The notes under the pieces are model-generated. The model was not told where the DNA came from, did not search any database, and saw only the letters and a program-made list of their open reading frames with translations. Shown in pieces: positions 53,876 to 62,825 of a DNA stretch of 64,000 nt (within the stretch, counting starts at the first letter, position 1; each line of letters starts with the position of its first letter). The stretch lies in the NCBI GenBank assembly GCA_947498935.1, contig CANMMM010000004.1, positions 1 to 64,000 of the forward strand. Direction: 5' to 3'. Both the position numbers and the translations under genes were made by a program. This DNA is from an uncultured Aquimarina sp. (GTDB taxonomy: Bacteria > Bacteroidota > Bacteroidia > Flavobacteriales > Flavobacteriaceae).

Positions 53876-54607
53876 TTAATTCCTTCCTTGCTCATCAGGG
53901 TATAATTTGTAAGCAGGTTCACTTTGCCAAAATTCTTTAGTAGCAATATCCATAGCAGTCAGAGGGCCTTTAAAAGCGGCACCTGTATCTATATTCCATA
54001 CACAAGCCGCATTGACAGGTGTGGTTTTGTTTATTCTAGTCACAGGAGTATGTCCGATATAAATTTCATCGAAGAGTAGTAAGCGTTTTGGGTACAAAAG
54101 ATCTGTTTTTTCTAATGCAGGATTGATAGATAATGCCTGCTCCCATAAAGTACGATCCCAATAAAACAGCTCACTAAAATATTCTCTATGAGGTCCGTGT
54201 AAGTTGGTGAATCCAGCATGCAGGAATAAACGTTTTTTTTCTTCATCTAGGTAATAATCTTGTAGCGTCTCATAGAAAGTAAGATGTGCTTTTAAGGTAT
54301 CGTCATTGATGCTTTTATAAGAATCGATCGTGGCCTGCCCTCCGTGTTGTAGCCAATCGGGGTTATGTGTTTTTTCGGTTAGCCATTGGTAGCATAGTGC
54401 ATCGTGATTCCCACGAATAAAAATGCACTTGTGTGTCTTCTGTAGTTCGATTAGAAAAGAAACTAGCGGAGCACTGTCACTCCATCCATCTACGTAATCA
54501 CCTAGAAAAATTAAGGTGTCATCGGTCGTAATATTGGCCTTTTGTATGAGTTGTTCTAAGGCTTTCAGTGCACCGTGCATATCGCCTATAACTAGAGTTC
54601 TGCCCAT
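53876..54607 (-). CDS. calcineurin-like serine/threonine phosphatase (metallophosphoesterase)
   Basis: 243 residues. Metal-binding motifs GDMHG (8-12), GDYVDG (36-41) and GNHDA, plus a later IGHTPV. It is similar to bacterial PrpA/ApaH-like phosphatases. It removes phosphate from proteins or nucleotides using two metal ions in the cytoplasm. It is transcribed leftward, 27 bp after the adk gene. Confidence 0.92.
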   Translation of the reverse strand: MGRTLVIGDMHGALKALEQLIQKANITTDDTLIFLGDYVDGWSDSAPLVSFLIELQKTHKCIFIRGNHDALCYQWLTEKTHNPDWLQHGGQATIDSYKSINDDTLKAHLTFYETLQDYYLDEEKKRLFLHAGFTNLHGPHREYFSELFYWDRTLWEQALSINPALEKTDLLYPKRLLLFDEIYIGHTPVTRINKTTPVNAACVWNIDTGAAFKGPLTAMDIATKEFWQSEPAYKLYPDEQGRN

Positions 54608-54634
54608 GTTGTTATATTTTGTGGTGTTTTTTGG

Positions 54635-55201
54635 TTATTTTATAAAGGATTCAATAGATTGAAATATAGTATCAATCGGTTGGTTACCATCGATTTCTAA
54701 GGTTTTGATTCCAGTTTGTTTTAGATATTCAATAGCTGGTATTGTATAGGTTTCGAATTCTTGAATTCTGGTATGAACCACATTTGTATCTTTATCATCT
54801 TTTCGCCCTTCTTCAGCTGCTCTGACAATAGCACGCTGTAATAGCGTTTCACTAGGTACGTTTAAATAGATGCAGTAATCAATAGTAGTTTGATTCTCAA
54901 CTAAAACTTGTAGTAAATGCTTGGCTTGTGCTGTGTTTCTAGGATAACCGTCAAATAAGAAGCCTGTTTTCTTAGCTTGCGTTTTATAGTAGTTTTCTAC
55001 TATTTTAGATACCAGGCTGTCAGGGGCTAGCAGTCCTTGGTCACTATAGGTGGCAGCTTGTATACCTAATGCTGTTTTTTGGTCTTTTTCTTTCCTCAAT
55101 ACATCGCCTGTAGATAGGTGAGTGAGCTGAAATTTATTAATGATTTTTTTACTTTGTGTTCCTTTGCCTGCTAATGGAGGGCCAAAAATAATCACATTCA
55201 T
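54635..55201 (-). CDS. adk: adenylate kinase
   Basis: 188 residues, short type without zinc LID. P-loop FGPPLAGKGTQ has leucine where most have glycine. NMP-binding THLSTGDVLR, the signature FLFDGYPRNTAQA, and a short LID (RAAEEGRKDD). It interconverts AMP, ATP and ADP. The phosphatase gene follows on the same strand. Whether it is the only adk in the genome cannot be judged from this window. Confidence 0.93.
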   Translation of the reverse strand: MNVIIFGPPLAGKGTQSKKIINKFQLTHLSTGDVLRKEKDQKTALGIQAATYSDQGLLAPDSLVSKIVENYYKTQAKKTGFLFDGYPRNTAQAKHLLQVLVENQTTIDYCIYLNVPSETLLQRAIVRAAEEGRKDDKDTNVVHTRIQEFETYTIPAIEYLKQTGIKTLEIDGNQPIDTIFQSIESFIK

Positions 55202-55287
55202 TTTTTCTTTTTTATAGATAATTAGCTGTGTTGTTTAGAAAATTGCTTCTAGAGGTCATCATATGTTTTTCAGATCCATTCATTTCA

Positions 55288-56427
55288 CTAACTATAACGT
55301 ACTTTTCGCAAGATACGCATGCTTTCTTTATATCGAGCATACAGTTTCTCATCGCCATATTTCTTCAGCAGCGGTTTTACAGCATCTAATTGCTGGCGTG
55401 CTGCTTCTAAGTTATTTAGATAACAGAGCAAGTAAGTGCTGGGGAGCTGTAATAAATTTTGCTTTTCTACTGTGGTAAGCGCTATTTTGTTTTGTAGCTT
55501 TTCGATCAGGGTGTTATTGATCGTATAGAGCTGTTCTATTGTTTTAGTATCAAACTGTGGTGGAGTGAATAATAGGTTGCTTTCTATATCATAGCTTACA
55601 TTATTTTTAAACTTTATGGTCACTTCTTCCAGCGGATAATATTTGTACGTATTATGTAATCCTAATTGTACGTATTCTACAATTTTAAATTCATCTTCGG
55701 TGATAGTGATACTTACTTCATCTAACTGGGAGTAGAACAGCCGTACTTGTTCATTGATCAGTTCGATGTCTACTCTAGAATAATAGGTTTCGTTGTCTAC
55801 TTTTTTTTCTTTGGCAGCCCAGCAGACTACGAAGTATTCTTTAAACACCTTGTAGGAAGGCTGGTAGTCTTGTCTGGAGTTCATAAAATCAAAGACCCCA
55901 TCCAGCGTAAGTTTGATATTGTTTTGTGCATGTTTCTCGATAGCATTGACGATTGCGGAATTGACATCTTTAATCGTGCTTTCGAATACTTTGGGCATGC
56001 TCATGCTTCCATCTCTAAAGAATACAGCTCCTCCGTAATATTTCCATATATTTTTACGCAGTGAACATAGCTTGCCTTCTTGAGAACGTATCGATACGAG
56101 TCCTACTACTTTATTACTGGGTAGATGTGGAAAGGCAATATTCTCGTACGTTACCATCGGAGGATTGGATAAATAGGCATTGACAAGATTTTGAATCTTG
56201 CTATCGTCAAAAAAATCGACTCCTACTATTTGATTGTCTTCATCGCGTACACCGATCACGATGTATGAATTGTTTTTTGGGTTGGAATTGGCAAGCGCAC
56301 AAATGTGTTTGAGCAGTTTGGCTTTTCCTTCTTTTTCGCCAATATTTAGTTTTAGCTTTTTGTCATAAAAACTATTCTCGTCATTATGCGCTAGAAGATT
56401 TTTAATAAGAAGGCGCTTATTGATCAT
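55288..56427 (-). CDS. AlbA_2 (Schlafen-type AAA_4) domain protein
   Basis: 379 residues from MINKRLLIKNLLAHNDENSF at 56427. Frames to 56472 (ATG) and 56520 (TTG) exist, but this start fits the usual N-terminus of flavobacterial relatives. The AlbA_2 part includes KHICALANSNPKNNSYIVIG and SIRSQEGKLCSLRKNIWKYYGG. Proteins with this domain often bind DNA or RNA and are annotated as ATP-binding or transcriptional regulators. The C-terminal half is unassigned. Function unknown; no defence partner is adjacent. Confidence 0.85.
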   Translation of the reverse strand: MINKRLLIKNLLAHNDENSFYDKKLKLNIGEKEGKAKLLKHICALANSNPKNNSYIVIGVRDEDNQIVGVDFFDDSKIQNLVNAYLSNPPMVTYENIAFPHLPSNKVVGLVSIRSQEGKLCSLRKNIWKYYGGAVFFRDGSMSMPKVFESTIKDVNSAIVNAIEKHAQNNIKLTLDGVFDFMNSRQDYQPSYKVFKEYFVVCWAAKEKKVDNETYYSRVDIELINEQVRLFYSQLDEVSITITEDEFKIVEYVQLGLHNTYKYYPLEEVTIKFKNNVSYDIESNLLFTPPQFDTKTIEQLYTINNTLIEKLQNKIALTTVEKQNLLQLPSTYLLCYLNNLEAARQQLDAVKPLLKKYGDEKLYARYKESMRILRKVRYS

Positions 56428-56964
56428 TACTTTTTTGGGAATCCCTGCTACTTGTTTTGTGTAGTTAAACATAGGGATTTTTATGGCTTCATCGCGGATA
56501 GGAGCTAGATTAATTATCAAGTTTTATTCACAATAGTTCATTTTGTAGTATAACAGAGGAGATACGGACAAGAGAATTTAGGTGGCGTGTGTTGTTTTTT
56601 TAAGGATATATATGCTGATTCAGAAAGTTGATCATTGCGTTAGGGATAGCAGTGGAAATCCCACAGCCCGACGATAGGAGGTGCGAGGAATTGGAACGGA
56701 TAGCCCGACCCTTGGGGAACGCCCAACTAGTAAATAAAGGATATAATTCATAAAAAATAGTAATGAGTGCTATTTTTTGCAACAAATAGGGGGGCAGAAG
56801 TGTCTTTGGGTATTACAATTTAGTTCTATAGTAGTTTTTGAAGATGTTGGGATGTAGTTGTTTACTTTTAACCTATAATTAACAACGGAACGAAAAATAT
56901 TTTGACAATTTGCAATGTTGAACGATGAGTGTTAAATTCACGCTTTTAAAAATAAAAAGAATAC
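56428..56964. other. intergenic region before the bat operon
   Basis: About 540 bp between divergent genes. It contains dispersed-repeat copy 6 (56637-56724) and a short AT hairpin AAAAAATAG ... CTATTTTTT (56752-56778). It should also hold the promoter of moxR, which I cannot place with confidence. Confidence 0.5.
56637..56724 (+). repeat. dispersed intergenic repeat, copy 6
   Basis: GCGTTAGGGATAGCAGTGG at the left and GACCCTTGGGGAACGCCC at the right, with the 'AAATCCCACAGCCCGACG' middle. Forward orientation. It lies between the AlbA_2 gene and moxR. Confidence 0.85.
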
Positions 56965-57966
56965 ATGGAAGAAAATAGTTCTATTGATATTGCTTCAATC
57001 AATCAAAAAATTCAGCAAGAGTCTGCTTTTGTGGATTTACTTACATTAGAAATGAATAAAGTGATCGTAGGCCAGAAACATATGGTAGAGCGATTACTCA
57101 TAGGATTATTAGGCCAAGGACATATATTATTAGAAGGGGTGCCTGGATTGGCAAAAACATTGGCGATTAATACGCTATCTAAGGCTGTTCACGGAAGTTT
57201 TAGCCGTGTACAGTTTACTCCAGATTTGCTGCCAGCAGATGTAGTAGGTACGCTGATTTACAATATGAAGGACAATGATTTTTCTATCAAAAAAGGACCT
57301 ATTTTTGCCAATTTCGTTTTAGCAGATGAGATCAACCGTGCACCGGCTAAAGTGCAGAGTGCGCTGCTAGAAGCGATGCAAGAGAAACAGGTGACGATCG
57401 GTGATGAAACTTTTATCCTAGATAAGCCATTCCTAGTAATGGCTACACAGAATCCTGTAGAGCAAGAAGGAACGTATCCACTGCCAGAAGCACAGGTAGA
57501 CCGTTTTATGCTCAAAACAGTGATTGATTATCCAAAATTAGAAGAAGAGCAATTAATCGTGCGTGCGAATCTAAAAGGATCGTTTGAAAAAGTAAATCCA
57601 GTGGTGTCGATCGATCAGATTTTGAGTGCTCAGAAGGCTGTGAAAGAGGTGTATATGGATGAAAAAATAGAGAAGTATATCCTAGATATTATTTTTGCGA
57701 CTCGCTATCCAGAGCGTTATGGCTTAGAGGAGTTAAAACCGCTGATTAGTTTTGGAGCTTCGCCAAGGGGAAGTATCAATTTAGCTACGGCTGCTAAATG
57801 TTATGCATTTATAAAGAGAAGAGGGTATGTAATTCCAGAAGATGTACGTGCTATTGTACATGACATCCTGCGCCATCGTATCGGTATTACCTACGAAGCA
57901 GAGGCAGAGAATGTGACTTCTGTAGATATTATCAATAAGATTGTAAACGAAATAGAAGTGCCATAG
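56965..57966 (+). CDS. MoxR family AAA ATPase
   Basis: 333 residues. Walker A GVPGLAKT (about 58-65), Walker B LADEINRAP, sensor 1 MATQNP, and an arginine-finger region downstream. MoxR ATPases act as chaperones for VWA-domain partners. It is first in the moxR-DUF58-BatD-like-batA-batB-batC-batD operon (Bat, aerotolerance type), conserved across Bacteroidota. Confidence 0.95.
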   Translation: MEENSSIDIASINQKIQQESAFVDLLTLEMNKVIVGQKHMVERLLIGLLGQGHILLEGVPGLAKTLAINTLSKAVHGSFSRVQFTPDLLPADVVGTLIYNMKDNDFSIKKGPIFANFVLADEINRAPAKVQSALLEAMQEKQVTIGDETFILDKPFLVMATQNPVEQEGTYPLPEAQVDRFMLKTVIDYPKLEEEQLIVRANLKGSFEKVNPVVSIDQILSAQKAVKEVYMDEKIEKYILDIIFATRYPERYGLEELKPLISFGASPRGSINLATAAKCYAFIKRRGYVIPEDVRAIVHDILRHRIGITYEAEAENVTSVDIINKIVNEIEVP

Positions 57967-58040
57967 TAGTCTGTGGATAAGCTATTGAACCAGCGTTGAT
58001 GAAGTACATGAAAATTGAGAAATAACATAGAAATTATACT

Positions 58041-58059
58041 AGCTCCCTAATGGGGAGCT
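58041..58059 (+). promoter_or_regulatory. small GC-rich hairpin in front of the DUF58 gene
   Basis: AGCTCCC - TAATG - GGGAGCT. The perfect 7-bp stem lies 9 bp before the chosen ATG at 58068 and contains the alternative ATG at 58050. It could mask the translation start. Confidence 0.45.
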
Positions 58060-58067
58060 ACAGGCTT

Positions 58068-58934
58068 ATGGATACTAAAGAGTTATTAAAAAAAGTTCGG
58101 AAAATAGAGATCAAGACGCGCCGTCTGAGTGATCATATTTTTGGAGGTGAATACCATTCTACATTTAAGGGTAGAGGGATGACCTTTAGCGAGGTACGCC
58201 AGTATCAGTTTGGAGATGATGTACGTAGCATAGACTGGAATGTAACAGCACGCTACAATGAGCCTTACATAAAGGTGTTCGAAGAAGAGCGCGAGCTGAC
58301 AATGATGCTGCTAGTAGATGTTTCGGGATCACAGCTTTTTGGTACACAACAGCAGTTTAAAAAAGAAATTCTTACAGAAATTGCTGCTACATTGGCATTT
58401 TCGGCTACACAGAATAATGATAAAATAGGATTGATCTTATTTACAGATGAAATCGAATTGTTTATCCCTCCTAAAAAAGGAAGGTCTCATGTATTAAGGA
58501 TTATCCGAGAATTATTAGAATATGAGCCTAAAAGTAAACAAACAAATATCGCAGAGGCGCTAAAATTTTTATCCAATGTGATGAAAAAGAAAACCATCGT
58601 GTTTATCCTGTCTGATTTTATCGCAGATGAATACCAGCATACCTTAAAAATTGTAGGGGGTAAACATGATGTGACAGGAATACGAGTGTATGATCAGCGT
58701 GAAGCCGAGATTCCTAATATCGGAATGGTGCAGATGGAAGATGAGGAAACGGGAGAATTGCTGTTAGTCAATACAGGGTCTAAAAAAATGCGATCGCAAT
58801 ATGCGGCACATTATCAAGAACGGGTAGCATATTTTAAAGATAGTTTTACGAGAAGTGGAGCGGGGTCATTGAGTACTCGGGTAGACGAAAGTTATGTAAA
58901 AAAGTTATTAGGGTATTTTAAAAGAAGGGCGTAA
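58068..58934 (+). CDS. DUF58 domain protein (VWA-like)
   Basis: 288 residues from MDTKELLKKVRKIEIKTRRL. A frame to 58050 would start inside a hairpin. DUF58 core DDVRSIDWNVTARYNEPYIK, then a VWA-type strand with DVSGS (metal-binding DxSxS). It is the second gene of the bat operon, and by family it is a MoxR partner. It is cytoplasmic, or membrane-peripheral without a helix. Confidence 0.92.
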   Translation: MDTKELLKKVRKIEIKTRRLSDHIFGGEYHSTFKGRGMTFSEVRQYQFGDDVRSIDWNVTARYNEPYIKVFEEERELTMMLLVDVSGSQLFGTQQQFKKEILTEIAATLAFSATQNNDKIGLILFTDEIELFIPPKKGRSHVLRIIRELLEYEPKSKQTNIAEALKFLSNVMKKKTIVFILSDFIADEYQHTLKIVGGKHDVTGIRVYDQREAEIPNIGMVQMEDEETGELLLVNTGSKKMRSQYAAHYQERVAYFKDSFTRSGAGSLSTRVDESYVKKLLGYFKRRA

Positions 58935-58972
58935 AATTCGTAGATAACCATGTGTTATTGGAAATTAAAAAA

Positions 58973-60622
58973 ATGAAACAGAAATCTATTTATAATTTAT
59001 TGAAAACAATGAGCAACCGTATGACAGTAGTTATAGGGTTGGTGCTTTTTTTTCATACATATCATGGTTTTGGTCAGGTGACTACTGCCATTGATTCTAC
59101 ATCCATACAGATAGGAAGTGAGATTCGTTATCAAGTACAGGTAGCATTAGAGGGGGATGAGGTCATCGTATTTCCAGAAGGGCAAACCTTTACACCCCTA
59201 GAAGTTATAGAATCCTACCAAGTAGATACACTAAAGCATGCAGATAAGATACATATTACCAAAGAGTATGCGCTGACACAATTCGATTCTGGGCATTACA
59301 CCATTCCTAGACAAAAGATACAAATCGGAGAACGCATCGTATTTACAGATTCCTTGCAGGTGGCTGTTAGAGATGTTGTAGTAGATACTACAAAACAAAA
59401 GATGTATCCTATCAAACCGATGGTAGCGGTGGAGTATACAGCGCCTATTGATTGGAAAAAGTATGCGTTTTGGACATTAGGAATTCTAGTGCTGATTGGA
59501 GGTACGCTTTTGGTGGTGAGAATGCTACTTAAGAAAAAAGCGCTGAAGGAAGAAGAGTTACCTGCATACGAACGTGCATTATTGGCACTACAGCAGATAG
59601 ATCAGTCCGATTTATTAGAGAAAGAATCGCACAAAGAATATTATTCGCGATTGAGTGATACGGCACGAAAGTATATCAATGAAGAAGTATATGATCATGC
59701 GATGGAGAGTACTACGGATGAATTGATCGCTAAGTTGGATGAAGAGATTAAAACAGGGTCACTGGCATTGGATCGAGCCACTGTAGAAGAGCTAAAATCG
59801 GTATTGAAAACTGCCGATATGGCCAAGTTTGCCAAATCGAAACCTGATAAGGGGGTTGCAAAAGCAGATCGAAATGTGATCGAAAAAGTAATTACAGAAA
59901 CCAAAGCAGCGATTCCAGAACCTACTGAAGAAGAGCTATGGGAAGATGAAGCTTATCGTCAGGAATTAGCTGCTCGCAAAAAGAGACAAGCATTTATTAT
60001 CGGAGGGGTCTCTGTAATAGGAGTGTTAATGATCAGCTTGCTGATTTTTGTGATGATGAAAGGCGCCGTAGAGGCCAAAGATATTTTATTCGGACACCCA
60101 ACCAAAGAATTGGCAGAAGGAGAATGGATTAGTAGTACCTATGGTACTCCTGGGATTTCGATAACGACTCCAAAAGTGTTGATTCGTAATAATTTTCAGC
60201 TTACCGAAGAACAACGACAAATTCTAAAAGGAAATGAAACCTTTATCTACGGATCAGGGCTATTGGGTGATTTCTATGTTGCAGTGACCACAGTGCAGTT
60301 TCAGCAGCAAATGAATGTGGATTTAGAAAAAGCAGTAGAGGGTGCTATAAAAGGGATGGAAGCGCAAGGGGGTAAAAATATCACCTTCAAAACAGATGAA
60401 TACGAAACACTAGGTGGAGTAAAAGGGCTGAAAGTATATGGCGAATTAGAAGGGACACATCCTTTGACAAAGCAAGAACAAAAAGCCGAGTATTCCATGC
60501 TTTATTTCGCTGAGCAAGGCGGTTACCAGCAAATCGTGGTAGTGTACACCAAAGATGACCGATACGCCAAAGATATTACAGAACGAGTTATTAATTCTGT
60601 AGAAATTAAAAATGCCGATTAA
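58973..60622 (+). CDS. BatD-like exported membrane protein of the bat operon
   Basis: 549 residues from MKQKSIYNLL (a GTG frame to 58952 is rejected). Signal-like segment VVIGLVLFFHTYHGFGQ; periplasmic BatD-like beta domain to about residue 150 (IQIGSEIRYQVQVAL, DSGHYTIPRQKIQ). Transmembrane helix FWTLGILVLIGGTLLVV. A long cytoplasmic, lysine/glutamate-rich helical region. A second helix IIGGVSVIGVLMISLLIFVM and a final domain. Many relatives are annotated DUF4381/BatD. A probable second membrane scaffold of the Bat complex. Confidence 0.85.
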   Translation: MKQKSIYNLLKTMSNRMTVVIGLVLFFHTYHGFGQVTTAIDSTSIQIGSEIRYQVQVALEGDEVIVFPEGQTFTPLEVIESYQVDTLKHADKIHITKEYALTQFDSGHYTIPRQKIQIGERIVFTDSLQVAVRDVVVDTTKQKMYPIKPMVAVEYTAPIDWKKYAFWTLGILVLIGGTLLVVRMLLKKKALKEEELPAYERALLALQQIDQSDLLEKESHKEYYSRLSDTARKYINEEVYDHAMESTTDELIAKLDEEIKTGSLALDRATVEELKSVLKTADMAKFAKSKPDKGVAKADRNVIEKVITETKAAIPEPTEEELWEDEAYRQELAARKKRQAFIIGGVSVIGVLMISLLIFVMMKGAVEAKDILFGHPTKELAEGEWISSTYGTPGISITTPKVLIRNNFQLTEEQRQILKGNETFIYGSGLLGDFYVAVTTVQFQQQMNVDLEKAVEGAIKGMEAQGGKNITFKTDEYETLGGVKGLKVYGELEGTHPLTKQEQKAEYSMLYFAEQGGYQQIVVVYTKDDRYAKDITERVINSVEIKNAD

Positions 60623-60624
60623 AC

Positions 60625-61629
60625 ATGTTAGATAGTATTGTATTCGAAAATTCACAGTTTTTTTGGTTATTCTTAGCCATGCCGATTCTGATCGCTTGGT
60701 ATATCTGGAAAAGAAACCAACAGCAAGCCTCTTTAAAAATTTCTAGTATCAAGGGATTTACGATGGGCAGTAGTTGGTTATCTAAGCTAAAACCCGTATT
60801 GTTTGCCTTGCGATTAATAGCCTTAGCATTATTAATTGTAGCGATGGCGCGCCCTAGAACCGTAGAGATCTCGACCAAGACGACTTCTACTAAAGGGATT
60901 GATATTGTAATGGCCATCGATGTATCGGCCAGTATGCTTGCTAGAGATTTAAAACCAAATCGATTAGAAGCCTTAAAAGAAGTAGCGGCAGCATTTGTAA
61001 AAGGGCGCCCTAGTGACCGTATCGGATTAGTAGTCTATGCAGGAGAGAGTTTTACAAAAACGCCCATCACCAGTGATAAGACTATCGTATTGAGTGCGAT
61101 GAAAAAAATAGCGTACAATAACTTGCTAGAAAATGGAACTGCCATCGGAATGGGATTGGCCACAGCTGTGAATAGATTAAAAGATAGTAAGGCCAAAAGT
61201 AAAGTCATTATCTTGCTTACAGACGGATCTAACAATGCAGGGTTTATCGACCCTAAAATAGCATCTGAATTAGCAGTAGAATATGGTATCAAAACCTATA
61301 CAATAGGATTGGGAACTAATGGTACAGCGATTGCACCAGTAGCGATCAGACCTAATGGTTCTTTTCAGTATGGAAATGTAAAGGTAGAGATCGATGAAGA
61401 GTTGCTTAAGGAAATTGCAACAGTGACCGATGGAAAGTATTTTAGGGCGACTGATAATAAGAAACTAGAACAGATCTACGAAGAGATCGATAAGCTAGAA
61501 AAAACAGATGTAGAAGAATTTAAGTATCATAATTACGAAGAAAAATTTAGACCGTTAGTCCTATTAGCAGGACTGTTATTACTCATAGAGTTCCTTGCAA
61601 GAGTAACTGTATTTAGAAGTTTTATTTAA
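60625..61629 (+). CDS. batA: BatA-type VWA membrane protein
   Basis: 334 residues. Helices at the start (FFWLFLAMPILIAWYIW; LFALRLIALALLIVAMA) and near the end (LVLLAGLLLLIEFLARV) flank a VWA domain with MIDAS motif DVSAS, TPIT and LTDGSNNAG. The arrangement is standard for BatA. It starts 2 bp after the previous stop and would work with MoxR on the membrane. Confidence 0.93.
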   Translation: MLDSIVFENSQFFWLFLAMPILIAWYIWKRNQQQASLKISSIKGFTMGSSWLSKLKPVLFALRLIALALLIVAMARPRTVEISTKTTSTKGIDIVMAIDVSASMLARDLKPNRLEALKEVAAAFVKGRPSDRIGLVVYAGESFTKTPITSDKTIVLSAMKKIAYNNLLENGTAIGMGLATAVNRLKDSKAKSKVIILLTDGSNNAGFIDPKIASELAVEYGIKTYTIGLGTNGTAIAPVAIRPNGSFQYGNVKVEIDEELLKEIATVTDGKYFRATDNKKLEQIYEEIDKLEKTDVEEFKYHNYEEKFRPLVLLAGLLLLIEFLARVTVFRSFI

Positions 61630-61697
61630 AACACGGAAAAGCGTTAAATAGTGCTACTATGTACTGCGTAGTAAGCCTAAATCGAATACGATATACA

Positions 61698-62747
61698 ATG
61701 TATTTATTAGAAGAAAGAATATATTTTTGGTTGCTAGTAGTGATCCCCTTGATCATTATACTGTTTATAGGGGTGTCTCTCTGGAAACGAGCGGCACAAC
61801 GAAAATTTGCAGATAAAGAATTACTAAAAAAATTAAGTCCTACACGTTCTATTTTTAAAGCAATACTAAAGGTTATTATACTGAGTCTAGTATTTGCGTG
61901 TTTGGCAATTGCACTTGTCAATCCTAAAATGGGTACCAAGTTAAAGACCGTGAAGCGGGAAGGAGTAGATGTAGTATTTGCGATCGATGTATCTAAGAGT
62001 ATGCTGTCAGAAGATATTGCACCAAATCGATTAGAAAAATCAAAGCAATTGGTCTCTCAGATCATCAATAAACTGGCGAGTGATAGAATAGGAATTATAG
62101 CATATGCTGCAAGCGCTTTTCCGCAGTTGCCAATTACTACAGACTATGGTTCTGCTAAAATGTTCTTGCAATCGATGAATACAGATATGCTATCATCACA
62201 AGGAACAGCGATTAACGAAGCTATCGAACTGGCCACTACTTTTTATGATGATGAAGAGCAAACCAATCGAGTATTGATTATCATCAGTGATGGAGAAGAT
62301 CATGAGGGCGATGGTACTTCGCTAGCAGAAGCCGCAGCCAAAGAAGGGATTAAAATATTTACGATAGGTGTCGGAACTGCTAAAGGAGGCCCTATACCTA
62401 TAAAACGTAATGGCATCGTACAGCGCTACAAAAAGAATAGTCAAGGCGAAACAGTGATTACAAAACTAAATCCTACGATATTACAAGAAATCGCTAAAGA
62501 AGCTAATGGCTCTTATATAGATGGAACGAATACAAGTGTGGTAGTAGATAGTGTGACAGAGTTATTACAGGGAATGAATAAAAAAGAATTTGAAGCAAAG
62601 CAGTTTGCCGATTTTAAAGACCGATTCCAATGGTTTCTCGGAGCGGCTTTGTTGCTACTATTTATAGATATGTTTTTGTTAGAAAGAAAAACATCTTGGT
62701 TGCAGAAATTAAACCTTTTTAATGAGGAGTCATCCGTATCTAAATAG
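61698..62747 (+). CDS. batB: BatB-type VWA membrane protein
   Basis: 349 residues from MYLLEERIYFWLLVVIPLII (a frame to 61659 is less likely). Two N-terminal helices, VWA domain with DVSKS, TTDYGSAK and ISDGEDHEGDG, and a C-terminal helix FLGAALLLLFIDMFLL. BatA and BatB are paralogs and form membrane complexes in studied relatives. Confidence 0.93.
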   Translation: MYLLEERIYFWLLVVIPLIIILFIGVSLWKRAAQRKFADKELLKKLSPTRSIFKAILKVIILSLVFACLAIALVNPKMGTKLKTVKREGVDVVFAIDVSKSMLSEDIAPNRLEKSKQLVSQIINKLASDRIGIIAYAASAFPQLPITTDYGSAKMFLQSMNTDMLSSQGTAINEAIELATTFYDDEEQTNRVLIIISDGEDHEGDGTSLAEAAAKEGIKIFTIGVGTAKGGPIPIKRNGIVQRYKKNSQGETVITKLNPTILQEIAKEANGSYIDGTNTSVVVDSVTELLQGMNKKEFEAKQFADFKDRFQWFLGAALLLLFIDMFLLERKTSWLQKLNLFNEESSVSK

Positions 62748-62825
62748 AGTGTTAGTATATAGAAAGCTATAGATGATAGAGGGTTGGTGAGTAGTAGCTC
62801 ACAGCTGAAAGAATACGATAAAGAC

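Noticed and set aside
55288-56427. AlbA_2 protein as part of a defence island
   Set aside because: The domain also occurs in ordinary regulators, and the neighbours (adk, phosphatase, bat operon) are not defence genes.
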